Assembly: GCA_028869995.1 (NCBI GenBank)
Contig: JAGWQN010000113.1
Span: forward strand, 1 to 60,437
DNA from: Rhodospirillales bacterium
Lineage (GTDB): Bacteria > Pseudomonadota > Alphaproteobacteria > Acetobacterales > Acetobacteraceae
Direction of reading: 5' to 3'
Length of the DNA: 60,437 nucleotides
Shown piece after piece: positions 6,919 to 15,828 of this stretch. Within the stretch, counting starts at the first letter, position 1. Every line of letters begins with the position of its first letter. The translations under genes and the position numbers were made by a program. Under the pieces are notes generated by a model, which was not told the DNA's origin, ran no database searches, and saw only the letters and a list, made by a program, of their open reading frames with translations.

Positions 6919-8680
6919 CCCACTTCCGGCGTTGCGCTGCGCCGGCCTGCGCCGCCGCTTTCGTATCGGCAAGCGCGTCGTGATCGCGCTCGACGGGATC
7001 GATATTCGTCTCGCCCGCGGCGGGATCACCGGGCTGATCGGGGCGGACGGGGCCGGCAAGACGACGCTCATGCGCCTGGCCGCGGGATTGCTGAAGCCGG
7101 ACGCCGGGCAGATCGAGGTGCTGGGCATCGATGTCGTGCGCGAGCCCCTGCGGGTGCAGATGTGCGTCGGCTACATGCCGCAGCATTTCGGGCTCTACGA
7201 GGATCTGTCGGTCAGGGAGAACCTCGACCTCTACGCCGATCTCCAGGGCGTTTTGCCCGCGCAACGACCGGCGCGCTATGCCGAGCTGCTGCACATGACC
7301 GGCCTCGGCCCGTTCGAGGGACGCATGGCCGGACAGCTCTCGGGCGGGATGAAACAGAAGCTCGGCCTTGCCTGCAGCCTTGTCCAGCCGCCCGAATTGC
7401 TGCTGCTCGACGAACCGACCGTCGGGGTCGATCCGGTGTCACGGCGCGAGTTGTGGCAGATCATCGATCACCTCAGCCGCAACATGCACACCAGCGTGCT
7501 GTTCAGCACCGCCTATCTCGACGAAGCCGAGCATTGCGACACGGTTCTTTTGCTGCATGAGGGCCGGTTGCTGGGCAGCGGGCCGCCGAGCGACATCTCC
7601 GCGGGCATGGAGGGGCGCAGTTTCCGCGCGACGGCCGCGGTCGGGCGCAGGCTGTTGCAGGAGCAACTCGCAGACCTGCCCGGGGTCATCGATGCGGTTG
7701 TGCAGGGTGGGTGCGTGCGTGTCGTCATGCAGGCGGCGGCGCCGCCCGATGCGGCGGCCATACAGGCCCCGCCCGCGGATCTTCGTTTCGTACCGGTTCC
7801 GCCTCGATTTGAGGACGGATTTATCGCGCGCCTGCGCGCCGCGACGGGCCAGGATGCGCGAACCTCCCCGTCCGACCGTGTGGCAGGCGGGCGCAACGCC
7901 GCTGCGCCCCAGGGAGCGGACAGCGAGATCATCGTCGTCGAGCACCTGACGCGCCGGTTCGGCTCCTTCACCGCCGTTGACGACATCAGCTTCAGCGTTC
8001 GCCGCGGCGAGATCTTCGGGCTGCTGGGCGCCAACGGCGCCGGCAAGTCGACGACGTTTCGCATGCTGTGCGGCCTGCTGCCGGCGAGTGCGGGGCATCT
8101 GCGCGTCGCCGGCTTCGACCTGCGCACGGCGGCGGCGCCAGCGCGCGGGCGGATCGGCTACATGGCTCAGAAATTTTCATTATACGGCGACCTGTCGGTG
8201 GCGCAGAACCTGCGCTTCTTCGCCAGCGCCTATCGCTTGCACGGCAGCACCCGCGCTGCGCGGATCCGTTGGGCGACCGAGGAGTTCGAACTGGCGTCCT
8301 TGCTGGACGCGACGGCACGCGACCTGCCGCTCGGTTTCAAGCAGCGTCTCGCTCTTGCCTGCGCGCTGATGCACGAACCCGACATCCTGTTCCTCGATGA
8401 GCCGACATCCGGGGTCGATCCCCTCGCGCGACGCGAGTTCTGGCGGCGCATCAACGCACTTGCCGAGGCGGGCGTCACGGTGCTGGTGACGACGCACTTC
8501 ATGGAAGAGGCGGAGTACTGCGACCGGCTGGTGATTATGGCGCAGGGCCGCGTGCTGGCGGCCGGCGCGCCTGAAGCGATCAAGGCCCTGGCGCGCACCG
8601 GGGACAGGCCCGAACCCACCATGGAAGACGCGTTCATCGCCGTCATCGAGGCGGCCGGCAAGCGGGCGCTCGCGGCATGA
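6902..8680 (+). CDS. ABC transporter with two fused ATPase domains (YbhF-like)
   Basis: A 592-residue protein made of two nucleotide-binding domains. Domain 1 has Walker A GADGAGKTT, signature LSGGMKQK and Walker B LLLLDEPT. Domain 2 (from about residue 345) has GANGAGKST and ILFLDEPT, but its signature reads LPLGFKQR, not LSGGxxQR, a variation also known in YbhF. The two domains are joined by a Pro/Ala-rich linker with no clear motif. ATG at 6902 is preferred over GTG at 6890 because the protein family starts near it. It powers the two permeases that follow and overlaps the next gene by four bases (ATGA). Confidence 0.88.
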   Translation: MAPAADPLPALRCAGLRRRFRIGKRVVIALDGIDIRLARGGITGLIGADGAGKTTLMRLAAGLLKPDAGQIEVLGIDVVREPLRVQMCVGYMPQHFGLYEDLSVRENLDLYADLQGVLPAQRPARYAELLHMTGLGPFEGRMAGQLSGGMKQKLGLACSLVQPPELLLLDEPTVGVDPVSRRELWQIIDHLSRNMHTSVLFSTAYLDEAEHCDTVLLLHEGRLLGSGPPSDISAGMEGRSFRATAAVGRRLLQEQLADLPGVIDAVVQGGCVRVVMQAAAPPDAAAIQAPPADLRFVPVPPRFEDGFIARLRAATGQDARTSPSDRVAGGRNAAAPQGADSEIIVVEHLTRRFGSFTAVDDISFSVRRGEIFGLLGANGAGKSTTFRMLCGLLPASAGHLRVAGFDLRTAAAPARGRIGYMAQKFSLYGDLSVAQNLRFFASAYRLHGSTRAARIRWATEEFELASLLDATARDLPLGFKQRLALACALMHEPDILFLDEPTSGVDPLARREFWRRINALAEAGVTVLVTTHFMEEAEYCDRLVIMAQGRVLAAGAPEAIKALARTGDRPEPTMEDAFIAVIEAAGKRALAA

Positions 8681-9801
8681 ACCCGGTCGCCCTGCGTCGC
8701 CTGCGCGGCCTGCTGCGCAAGGAATTCCTGCAGATCTGGCGGGACCCCTCGGCGCTGGCGATAGCCTTTCTGCTGCCCGCGATCCTGCTGCTCATCTTCG
8801 GCTACGGCGTTTCGTTAGATGCACGTAACGTTCCCCTGGCGGTGGTGACGCAGCGCCCCGGCGCGCTGGCCGCGAGCTTCGCCGCAGGATTTCGCCATTC
8901 TCCCTATTTCAAACCGAGGCCGTTCCTGACAATCCAGGAGGCGGAACGAGCGCTGCGCGCGCATGAGGTCCAGGGCATTGTCTGGCTACGCAGCGACTTC
9001 GCCCGCCGCGCCCTGGCAGGCGGCGAAGCCCCGATCGGCGTCATCGTCAATGGTGTGGACGCCAACGACGCACGTCTCGTCGAGGGTTACGTCCAGCAGG
9101 TCTGGGCAACTTGGCTCTCAGCACAGGCGCGGAGCCAGGGCCACGACGCGTCGATGGCGCTCGCGGTCGAGCCGCGGGTGCGGTTCAACCCTGCCGTCAG
9201 CAGCCGCGACTACCTGGTGCCGGGCCTGATCGCGGTCATCATGACGCTGACGGGAGCCCTGCTCACGGCGCTCGTCATTGCGCGGGAGTGGGAACGGGGC
9301 ACCATGGAGGCGCTGATGGTGACGCGCGTGCAGATGCGCGAGATCCTGCTTGCCAAGCTGCTTCCGTACTTTCTGCTCGGCATGGGCGGCATGGCGGCCT
9401 CGGTGGTGATGGCGGTTCTCCTGTTCGGCGTCCCGCTGGTGGGTGCGTGGTGGGTGCTGGCGGGTGCGTCGGCGCTGTTCATGCTCTCGGCACTGGGCAT
9501 GGGGCTGCTGATCTCGGGCTTTGCGCGCAGCCAGTTCGTCGCCGGACAGATCGCCCTGATCGTTACGTTCCTGCCGGCCTTTCTGCTCTCGGGCTTCGTC
9601 TTCGACATCGGCAGCATGCCGCCGGCGGTGCAATGGGTCACCCATGTCGTCGCGGCCCGCTATTTCGTTGCCATCCTGCAATCGGTGTTTCTTGCCGGGA
9701 ATGTCTGGTCGGTGATCGTGCCCAACGCCCTGGCGCTCGCCGCGATGGCCGCCGTCTTCCTCGGCCTTGCGCGGGCGGTGTTCCGCCGGCGCCTGGATTG
9801 A
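8677..9801 (+). CDS. ABC-2 type efflux permease (YbhS-like)
   Basis: A 374-residue inner-membrane protein with one N-terminal helix (about 26-44), a large periplasmic domain, then five hydrophobic segments in the C-terminal half, as in ABC-2 exporters of the YbhS/YbhR type. The segment IAREWERGTMEALMVTRV just after the second helix is the coupling helix that touches the ATPase. Together with the next gene it would form a heterodimeric channel. Substrates of E. coli YbhFSR include cationic drugs; those of this pump cannot be deduced. Confidence 0.87.
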   Translation: MNPVALRRLRGLLRKEFLQIWRDPSALAIAFLLPAILLLIFGYGVSLDARNVPLAVVTQRPGALAASFAAGFRHSPYFKPRPFLTIQEAERALRAHEVQGIVWLRSDFARRALAGGEAPIGVIVNGVDANDARLVEGYVQQVWATWLSAQARSQGHDASMALAVEPRVRFNPAVSSRDYLVPGLIAVIMTLTGALLTALVIAREWERGTMEALMVTRVQMREILLAKLLPYFLLGMGGMAASVVMAVLLFGVPLVGAWWVLAGASALFMLSALGMGLLISGFARSQFVAGQIALIVTFLPAFLLSGFVFDIGSMPPAVQWVTHVVAARYFVAILQSVFLAGNVWSVIVPNALALAAMAAVFLGLARAVFRRRLD

Positions 9802-9806
9802 CGGCG

Positions 9807-10916
9807 ATGTGGCGCCAGGTGCTTGCGCTCGTGATCAAGGAAATGCTCGCGGTGCTGCGCGACGCCAAGAGCCGAGCCGTGCTGATCGGGCCGCCGCTGA
9901 TCCAGCTCCTGGTGTTCGGCTACGCGGCGACCTTCGATCTCAACCACGTGCCGATGGCCGTCTATAACCGCGATCCCAGCCAGGCATCGCGCGAGCTGGT
10001 CGCGCATTTCGCCGGTTCGCCGACGTTCCGCGTGGTGGCGATGCTGCGCAGTGGGCGGCGCATCGACGAGCTGATCGATTCGCGACAGGCCCAGCTCGTG
10101 CTGGTCATCGACCGCCGCTTCACACGCGACCTGCTGACCCATCGACCCGCTCCGGTGCAGACGATCGTCGACGGCAGGAATTCCAACACCGCGCTGCTGA
10201 TCGAGGGCTATGCCAATACCATCCTGACGGATTTCGCGCTGCGCTGGGGCGAGACACACGGCGGCCGGCCGCCGCCCGCGGTGCTGCAGACGCGTGCGCT
10301 CTACAATCCCACGCTGAGTTCGCATTGGTTCATCGTGCCGGGCATCGTGGCGTTGCTGACGCAGGTGGTCACGTTGCTGGTGGTGAGCCTGTCGGTGGCC
10401 CGCGAGCGCGAAACCGGGACCTTCGACCAGTTGCTGGTGACACCGATGCGCCCGGTGGACATCCTGCTCGGCAAGGGGCTGCCCGGCCTGCTGGTCGGCT
10501 TGCTCGAGGCGACGGTCATCATTGCCGCTGCGGTCTGGTGGTTCGATGTGCCGCTGCGCGGCGGCCTGCTCGCGCTCTATCTCGGCCTGATCCTGTTCGT
10601 GGTCGCGGTGACGGGGATCGGGTTGATGATCTCCTCGTTGGTTTCGACACAGCAACAGGCGCTGCTCGGCGCATTCCTGTTCATGGTGCCATCGATCATC
10701 CTCTCCGGCTTCGCCACGCCGATCGCCAACATGCCGCCCTGGGTCCAGGACCTCACGCTGGTCAACCCTATGCGCTATTTCCTGGTGATCGTGCGGTCGG
10801 TCTTCCTCGAGGGTGCGGGCGTGGCGGCGCTCGCCTCGCAGGACTGGCCGATGGCGGTCATTGGCGCGGTCAACCTGGTGGCGGCGACGTGGCTGTTCCG
10901 CCGGCGCGCGATCTGA
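9807..10916 (+). CDS. ABC-2 type efflux permease (YbhR-like)
   Basis: A 369-residue paralogue of the previous permease with the same layout: N-terminal helix, periplasmic domain, five C-terminal helices, and coupling segment VARERETGTFDQLLVTPM. ATG at 9807 is taken as the start; a TTG at 9798 would give a four-base overlap with the preceding stop and cannot be excluded. It closes the operon. Its stop lies inside a hairpin shared with the converging gene. Confidence 0.87.
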   Translation: MWRQVLALVIKEMLAVLRDAKSRAVLIGPPLIQLLVFGYAATFDLNHVPMAVYNRDPSQASRELVAHFAGSPTFRVVAMLRSGRRIDELIDSRQAQLVLVIDRRFTRDLLTHRPAPVQTIVDGRNSNTALLIEGYANTILTDFALRWGETHGGRPPPAVLQTRALYNPTLSSHWFIVPGIVALLTQVVTLLVVSLSVARERETGTFDQLLVTPMRPVDILLGKGLPGLLVGLLEATVIIAAAVWWFDVPLRGGLLALYLGLILFVVAVTGIGLMISSLVSTQQQALLGAFLFMVPSIILSGFATPIANMPPWVQDLTLVNPMRYFLVIVRSVFLEGAGVAALASQDWPMAVIGAVNLVAATWLFRRRAI

Positions 10917-10938
10917 CGCGGCGGGCCGATCGCGTCAG
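10913..10938. terminator. Bidirectional hairpin between converging genes
   Basis: CTGACGCG (10913-10920) pairs perfectly with CGCGTCAG (10931-10938) around a 10-base loop. The stop codons of both converging genes lie in the stem. There is no T run, so it may act as a weak intrinsic terminator or as mRNA 3'-end protection. Confidence 0.45.
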
Positions 10939-12104
10939 CCGTGTCCGGCGCGCAGGGCCTGGTCGAGATCGGCGTACAGGTCCTGGGTATCCTCGATTCC
11001 GGTCGAGAGACGCAGCAGGTCGGTGGGGCAGGGCGTGCCGCTGCCCTCGATCGAGGCGCGGTGCTCGATGAGGCTTTCGACGCCGCCGAGCGAGGTGGCG
11101 CGCTTGTACAGCTCGACATGCGCCGCTGTGCGCACCGCCGCCGCTTCGCCGCCGACCACCTGGATCGACAGCATATAGCCGAAGCCGCCCTGCATCTGCC
11201 GGCGGGCGACGTCGTGGCCCGGGTGTTGCGGCAGGCCGGGGTAGAGGACGCGCGCGACCAGCGGGTGCGCAGCCAGGCGCTCGGCGAGTGCCAGGGCGGA
11301 AGCCGATTGCCGCTCCTGGCGCAGATGCAGCGTGCGCATGCCACGCAGCAACAGGAAGGCCTCGAAAGGACCGAGGATGCCGCCCTGGCCCTTGCGGACG
11401 GTTTTGATCCGGTTCCAGAACGCGTCGTCCTCGCGGGCCGCGAGCGCACCGGCGATGACGTCGGAATGGCCGTTGAGGACCTTGGTCGCCGCATGCATCA
11501 CGATATCGGCGCCGAGCGTCAGCGGGCGGGTGTGAACCGGCGAAGCGCAGGTCGAATCGACGGCGAGGCGGGCGCCCGCCGCATGCGCGATCGCGGCGGC
11601 GGCCTCGATGTCGGTGATGGTCCAGAGCGGATTGGACGGCGTCTCCAGCCAGACGAGCCTGGTCGCGCCCGGCTTCACCGCTGCCTGCAGCTGGGAGAGG
11701 TCGTCGGTCTCGACGAAATCCACCGCAAGGCCCCAGCGCGTCGCCTCGGTCAGCAGCCAGGAGCGCAGTGCCCAATACATCACCTTGGGCGCGACGATGT
11801 GGTCGCCCGGGGAGAGGGCCTGGAAGACGGCGGTTGCCGCGGCCATGCCGGAGGCGAAGAGCAGCGCGCCGGCCTGCGCCTCCTCGAGCATCGCGAGCAC
11901 CGATTCGGCCTCGCGGGTCGTCTCGTTGTCCGGGCGGCCATAGATGAAGCCCGAGGAATAGGCGTTGTCAGGATCGCGGACGAAAGTGGTTGAGACATGG
12001 ATCGGCGGCACCACCGCGCGTGTCAGCGGATCGACCTTGCCCATCGCCTGGGCGGCGAGCGAGCGGGGGTGGAGCTGGCGCCGCGTCTTGAGATCCTGGG
12101 TCAT
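10935..12104 (-). CDS. Cys/Met-metabolism PLP enzyme (cystathionine gamma-synthase/lyase family)
   Basis: A 389-residue fold-type I PLP enzyme. Recognisable parts are FIYGRPDNETTREAE (substrate Tyr/Arg loop), ASGMAAA (phosphate-binding), VDSTCASP (Asp pairing the pyridine N) and MHAATKVLNGHSDV, where the Lys forms the Schiff base. The C-terminal domain has SLGGVESLIEHRAS. The family covers gamma-synthases, gamma-lyases and sulfhydrylases, and sequence alone does not separate them here. ATG at 12104 follows a short AT-rich leader that contains a 14-base palindrome. It stands alone, converging with the efflux operon. Confidence 0.85.
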   Translation of the reverse strand: MTQDLKTRRQLHPRSLAAQAMGKVDPLTRAVVPPIHVSTTFVRDPDNAYSSGFIYGRPDNETTREAESVLAMLEEAQAGALLFASGMAAATAVFQALSPGDHIVAPKVMYWALRSWLLTEATRWGLAVDFVETDDLSQLQAAVKPGATRLVWLETPSNPLWTITDIEAAAAIAHAAGARLAVDSTCASPVHTRPLTLGADIVMHAATKVLNGHSDVIAGALAAREDDAFWNRIKTVRKGQGGILGPFEAFLLLRGMRTLHLRQERQSASALALAERLAAHPLVARVLYPGLPQHPGHDVARRQMQGGFGYMLSIQVVGGEAAAVRTAAHVELYKRATSLGGVESLIEHRASIEGSGTPCPTDLLRLSTGIEDTQDLYADLDQALRAGHG

Positions 12105-12119
12105 GGCTGGTTCCAAAAA

Positions 12120-12133
12120 TCTACTATAGTAGA
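12120..12133. promoter_or_regulatory. Perfect 14-base palindrome in the promoter of the PLP enzyme
   Basis: TCTACTATAGTAGA is its own reverse complement and lies 16 bases upstream of the start at 12104, in an AT-rich patch within very GC-rich DNA. It overlaps a plausible -10 region (TATAGT on the minus strand). A repressor operator is the simplest reading. Its CTAC-N4-GTAG form recalls BlaI/CopY-type operators, but no such regulator gene is in the window. Confidence 0.45.
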
Positions 12134-12190
12134 CATTCATCTCACTGCAGGTTGCCCGGCGTCAAGGCCGCGCGGCGCCGCCTCGTGCGC

Positions 12191-13642
12191 TCAGCCGCGG
12201 CGCCAGTGGTGGAACGCGCGCATCAGGCCAGGCGCCCAGCCCGGCACGTGACGGCGCCGCCACTGCCCGCCGGCGTCGCGCGTCGCCTCGGTGTAGGTGG
12301 GATAGGCGTGCACGAGGGAGAGCAGGGATTTGAGCCCGAGCCCATTCTGCATCGCGAGTACCACTTGTCCCAGCATCTCACCCGCGCGCGGGGCGGCGAT
12401 GGTCACCCCGAGGATGCGATCCTTGCCGCGCGCGGTCAGCACCTTGACGAAGCCTTCGCGTGCGTCGTCGGCGATGGCGCGGTCGAGCTCCGCGAGGTCG
12501 TGGAACGTCGCCTCGTAGGCCGTTCCCTGTTCGCGCAACGCGCGTTCGCTCATGCCCGCGCGCCCGATCTCCGGCGCGAGATAGGTCACGGCGGGCATGA
12601 TGGCGCGGTCCGGGCGGATGCGGTGAAATGGCCGGAACAGGGCGTTGACCGCAGCGTGCCAGCCCTGGTGCCCCGCCGCGTGGGTGAACTGCCATGGGCC
12701 GGCCACATCGCCGCAGGCATAGATGCCGGGCACCGAGGTCTCGAGCCAGGGCGAGGTTGCGATGGTGCCGTCCGACCGCAGCGCCACGCCGAGTTCGGCG
12801 AGGCCGAAGCCCGTGGTGCGCGCCTTGCGTCCGGTCGCGACGAGCACGCGGTCGAAGCCCAAGATGTTCTCGCCGCCGGCGTGGCGTACGATCATCTGTC
12901 TCTCGCCGCCTGCGATCCGTGCGGCGACGGCATGGTGGCCGGTGAGGACGCGCACGCCGTCGCGCTCCAGCACCGAGCGTGCCAGGGCGGAGGCTTCCTC
13001 TTCCTCTCGCTCGAGCAGGCGTGGCCCCCGCTGGATCAGGGTGACCGAGCTGCCGAGCCGCGCGAAGGCCTGTGCCAGCTCCGAGCCGATCGGCCCGCCG
13101 CCGAGGATCAGCAGCCGGCGTGGTGCCTCCTCGAGGTGCCAGAGTGTTTCGGAGGTGAGGGGGGCCACGTCCGACAAGCCCGGCAGGTCCGGCACCGAGG
13201 GGGCCGCTCCGCTTGCGACGATAATCGCTCGCGTGGTGAGGACGTCGCCGCCGATGTCCACCTCGTGCGGCGAGAGGATCCGCGCATGGCCGTGTCGCAC
13301 GTCGACGCCCAGGGCACGGAAGCGCTCGGCCGAATCGTGGGGAGCGACGACCTGGATCGCCGAGCGAAGATGCGCGAAGGCGGCCCGCGTGTCCGCGGGG
13401 CCCGGCGTCGGCAGCAGACCCATGCTGGCGGCCTGATGGGCGGCGTGGACCAGATGAGCCGCGTGGATCAGGGCCTTCGACGGGACGCAGCCGGTGTTGA
13501 GGCAGTCGCCACCCATCGTCCCGGCTTCGGCCAGCGTCACGCTGGCGCCAAGCTCGGCCGCGACCAGTGCTGAGACCAGTCCGGCCGAGCCCGCACCGAT
13601 CACGACCAGGTTGCGGTCGAATCGTTTGGGTTTGGTATTCAT
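12191..13642 (-). CDS. FAD/NAD(P)-dependent disulfide oxidoreductase, mercuric-reductase/DLD-like
   Basis: A 483-residue pyridine nucleotide-disulfide oxidoreductase. It has an FAD site near residues 12-35 (VVIGAGSAGLVSA), the redox disulfide GGDCLNTGCVPSK, a NAD(P) site (LLILGGGPIGSELAQAFA), the second FAD motif IYACGDVAG and the C-terminal His-Glu pair in HAYPTYTEATR. No N-terminal heavy-metal domain and no C-terminal Cys pair are present, so it is not a classical MerA. Its start overlaps the preceding TVP38 gene by four bases, and such reductases occur fused to TVP38 proteins elsewhere. The substrate is unknown. Confidence 0.85.
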   Translation of the reverse strand: MNTKPKRFDRNLVVIGAGSAGLVSALVAAELGASVTLAEAGTMGGDCLNTGCVPSKALIHAAHLVHAAHQAASMGLLPTPGPADTRAAFAHLRSAIQVVAPHDSAERFRALGVDVRHGHARILSPHEVDIGGDVLTTRAIIVASGAAPSVPDLPGLSDVAPLTSETLWHLEEAPRRLLILGGGPIGSELAQAFARLGSSVTLIQRGPRLLEREEEEASALARSVLERDGVRVLTGHHAVAARIAGGERQMIVRHAGGENILGFDRVLVATGRKARTTGFGLAELGVALRSDGTIATSPWLETSVPGIYACGDVAGPWQFTHAAGHQGWHAAVNALFRPFHRIRPDRAIMPAVTYLAPEIGRAGMSERALREQGTAYEATFHDLAELDRAIADDAREGFVKVLTARGKDRILGVTIAAPRAGEMLGQVVLAMQNGLGLKSLLSLVHAYPTYTEATRDAGGQWRRRHVPGWAPGLMRAFHHWRRG

Positions 13643-14355
13643 GACGAGAACCCCAGCCGGCGCATGATGACGCGCGACGCCGGCCCCAGGAGTGCCAGCA
13701 GCAGCAATGCTCCCAGCAGCGACGGCGACAGGATATGGGACAGGCCAGCCAGCGCGTCCAGACGCATGCCCGCGTTCACGTAGACGATCGTCGCCGGCAG
13801 CATGCAGAGCTGGCTGACGATATAGAACCGCGCCACCGGAAATCGGGTGAGCCCGAACAGCAGGTTTACCAGCGAGAACGGAAAGACGGGTGCCAAGCGC
13901 AGGCTTGCGAGATAGACCCAGCCATCGCCGGCAAGCCCTTGGTCGACCTGGCGTAGCGCGCCTGCGAAGCGCCGTGCGAGGAGGTCGCGCAGCAGCGTCC
14001 GGCTCGCCAACATGGCGAGCGTCGCGCCCAACGTGGAGCCGAAGGATGTCAGCACCACGCCTTGCCATAGCCCGAACAAGGCGGCACCACCAAGGCTGAG
14101 CACGGCGAGACCGGGCACGGAGAGCGCCGCAAGGACGATGTAGAGACCCAGATAAAGCAGCGAAACTGCCGCCGGATGCCGTGCGCGGAGAGCGCTCAGC
14201 GCAGCGATGTTGCGGTGCAGACCGGCGAGGGTGAACCAGGTTGGTGCCACGATGAGTGCCACCAGTGCCCCGGCGGCGAGAATCGCCAGCACCGCTGCAA
14301 TCCGCCAACGGACGCGCAGACCACGACCCTCGTGGGCAACAAAGCTCAATGACAT
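13639..14355 (-). CDS. TVP38/TMEM64 (DedA-like) membrane protein
   Basis: A 238-residue integral membrane protein with about five to six hydrophobic segments. The SNARE-associated/VTT core is visible: VPGLAVLSLGGAALFG, GSTLGATLAML and SLRLAPVFPFSLVNLLFGLT with its conserved Arg and Pro residues. Members of this superfamily include lipid scramblases and putative proton-coupled transporters. It is translationally coupled (ATGA) to the FAD reductase downstream, pointing to a shared role at the membrane. Confidence 0.85.
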   Translation of the reverse strand: MSLSFVAHEGRGLRVRWRIAAVLAILAAGALVALIVAPTWFTLAGLHRNIAALSALRARHPAAVSLLYLGLYIVLAALSVPGLAVLSLGGAALFGLWQGVVLTSFGSTLGATLAMLASRTLLRDLLARRFAGALRQVDQGLAGDGWVYLASLRLAPVFPFSLVNLLFGLTRFPVARFYIVSQLCMLPATIVYVNAGMRLDALAGLSHILSPSLLGALLLLALLGPASRVIMRRLGFSS

Positions 14356-14369
14356 ATCGGTAGATGACG

Positions 14370-15563
14370 TTACGGAATGTTCGATGGTGCGGCTCGCTGC
14401 AGGGCGGAGGCGGGTTCCGTTGTGCCCTGCTGCTGGACGAGAAGGTCGTACATCACGTCGAACACGCGCACCCCCGTTTCACGCGGCTTCGGTGCGAGCC
14501 AGGGCGAGGCGCGCAGCGTGGCGGTGGCGTCGGCCACACCCCGTTGCCAGCGTGTCGCCATCGCCCCACGGCTGAACCCGTAGTCCTTGGTCGAACCCTG
14601 TGGCTCGTCCGGTCGGTCGATGAGTTGCGCGATGTCCATCTCGGTAACGCAACCAAGGTTGTAGAGCCGCTTTGCCGCCTCCGTCTGCTTCAGGTCGTCC
14701 GGCAGAAGCTTGTGCAGCTCGTTGATGGCATGGCGGACTTCGTGCTTTTCTCGGAAGACTTCCGTATGCACGCGGGTACGGCTGGAATAGCGAATATCCT
14801 TTTCGCGCTCGTTGACCTGATCGAGGCATGTCGGCAGCGCCCCGCGGCCATGAAACACGTCCACCTGAAACGTGAGGCGGCTGCGGCGCGGCACGTAGTC
14901 GAGGACATATTGCAGCGGCGTATTGGAAACCAGGCCGCCGTCCCAATAGAACTCACCGTCAATCTCGACGGGCGGAAAGCCGGGCGGCAGCGCGCCGCTC
15001 GCCATGATGTGCTCCGGGCGGATCGCGATCTCCGCGTTATCGAAATAAAGAAATTGGCCGGTGCGGATGTTTACCGCCCCGATGCTTAGCCGCATTTCCT
15101 GGCTCTGGTTGATGCGATCGAAATCGACCAGACGTTCCAGGGTGCTTCGCAGCGGCGCTATATCGTAGTAGCTGGTCGGCAGGTCGCGCGAGAGCCAGTC
15201 CATCGGCGTGCGTGGCGTGAAAAAGCCGGGCTGGCCGAAGGCGACCGCGGCCAGCGCACTGGCCCGCTGCTGCCAGAGCGCGAGCGCGCCGCCGATGCCG
15301 GACGGCCACCAGGCGGAGGGTGCTGTAATCTCCTCCCAGAAGGCGCGCAGGCGCGCGACCCGGTTGTTGGGCGCGTTGCCCGCGATGATCGCGGCGTTGA
15401 TGGCGCCGATCGAGATGCCGGCAACCCAGTCGGGAACATAGGGCGAGGACGACAACGCTTCGAAGGCCCCGGCCTGGTAACTGCCGAGCGCGCCACCACC
15501 CTGCAGGACGAGCGAAACCTTCTTGTCGTAGGAGGCGGGCCGCGGGGGGAAGTCGTCGTTCAT
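14370..15563 (-). CDS. Patatin-like phospholipase with C-terminal DUF3734
   Basis: A 397-residue lipid acyl hydrolase-like protein. Residues 15-30 (LVLQGGGALGSYQAG) form the oxyanion-hole loop, GISIG holds the nucleophilic Ser, and WDGGL supplies the catalytic Asp. The C-terminal 130 residues match the helical DUF3734 extension seen in patatins near polyhydroxybutyrate genes. No signal peptide is seen, so it is probably cytoplasmic. It ends 14 bases before the TVP38 gene start region on the same strand and may share a transcript with it. Confidence 0.87.
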   Translation of the reverse strand: MNDDFPPRPASYDKKVSLVLQGGGALGSYQAGAFEALSSSPYVPDWVAGISIGAINAAIIAGNAPNNRVARLRAFWEEITAPSAWWPSGIGGALALWQQRASALAAVAFGQPGFFTPRTPMDWLSRDLPTSYYDIAPLRSTLERLVDFDRINQSQEMRLSIGAVNIRTGQFLYFDNAEIAIRPEHIMASGALPPGFPPVEIDGEFYWDGGLVSNTPLQYVLDYVPRRSRLTFQVDVFHGRGALPTCLDQVNEREKDIRYSSRTRVHTEVFREKHEVRHAINELHKLLPDDLKQTEAAKRLYNLGCVTEMDIAQLIDRPDEPQGSTKDYGFSRGAMATRWQRGVADATATLRASPWLAPKPRETGVRVFDVMYDLLVQQQGTTEPASALQRAAPSNIP

Positions 15564-15828
15564 CGGAATATCCGCATCAGGTTGCTCCGTTCGAGGGGCC
15601 GTGAAAACGCTGATCCATGGCCAAGCCGCGAGCCGCGCTCGACAATGATTTCGCTGCTGCCGGTGCCGAGGTTACGATCGTAGCACCCGATCGCGCAGCG
15701 GCACCGGCTGGTGCGAGGGCAGGAAGCGTTGCGCCAGCGGGCCGACGTTGACAGCGGCGCGCCGCGCTTCTTAGGTGCCGCGAGCCCCAGCAACCGGGTT
15801 GCCGCCGCAATCCCAAGGAGAACGCCTC

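Noticed and set aside
9660-10655. 331-residue minus-strand frame opposite the second permease
   Set aside because: It is a His/Arg/Gln-rich shadow of a hydrophobic permease gene, with no family resemblance.
12152-13573. 473-residue plus-strand frame opposite the FAD reductase
   Set aside because: It is a shadow frame; the minus strand holds the redox disulfide, FAD and NAD motifs in order.
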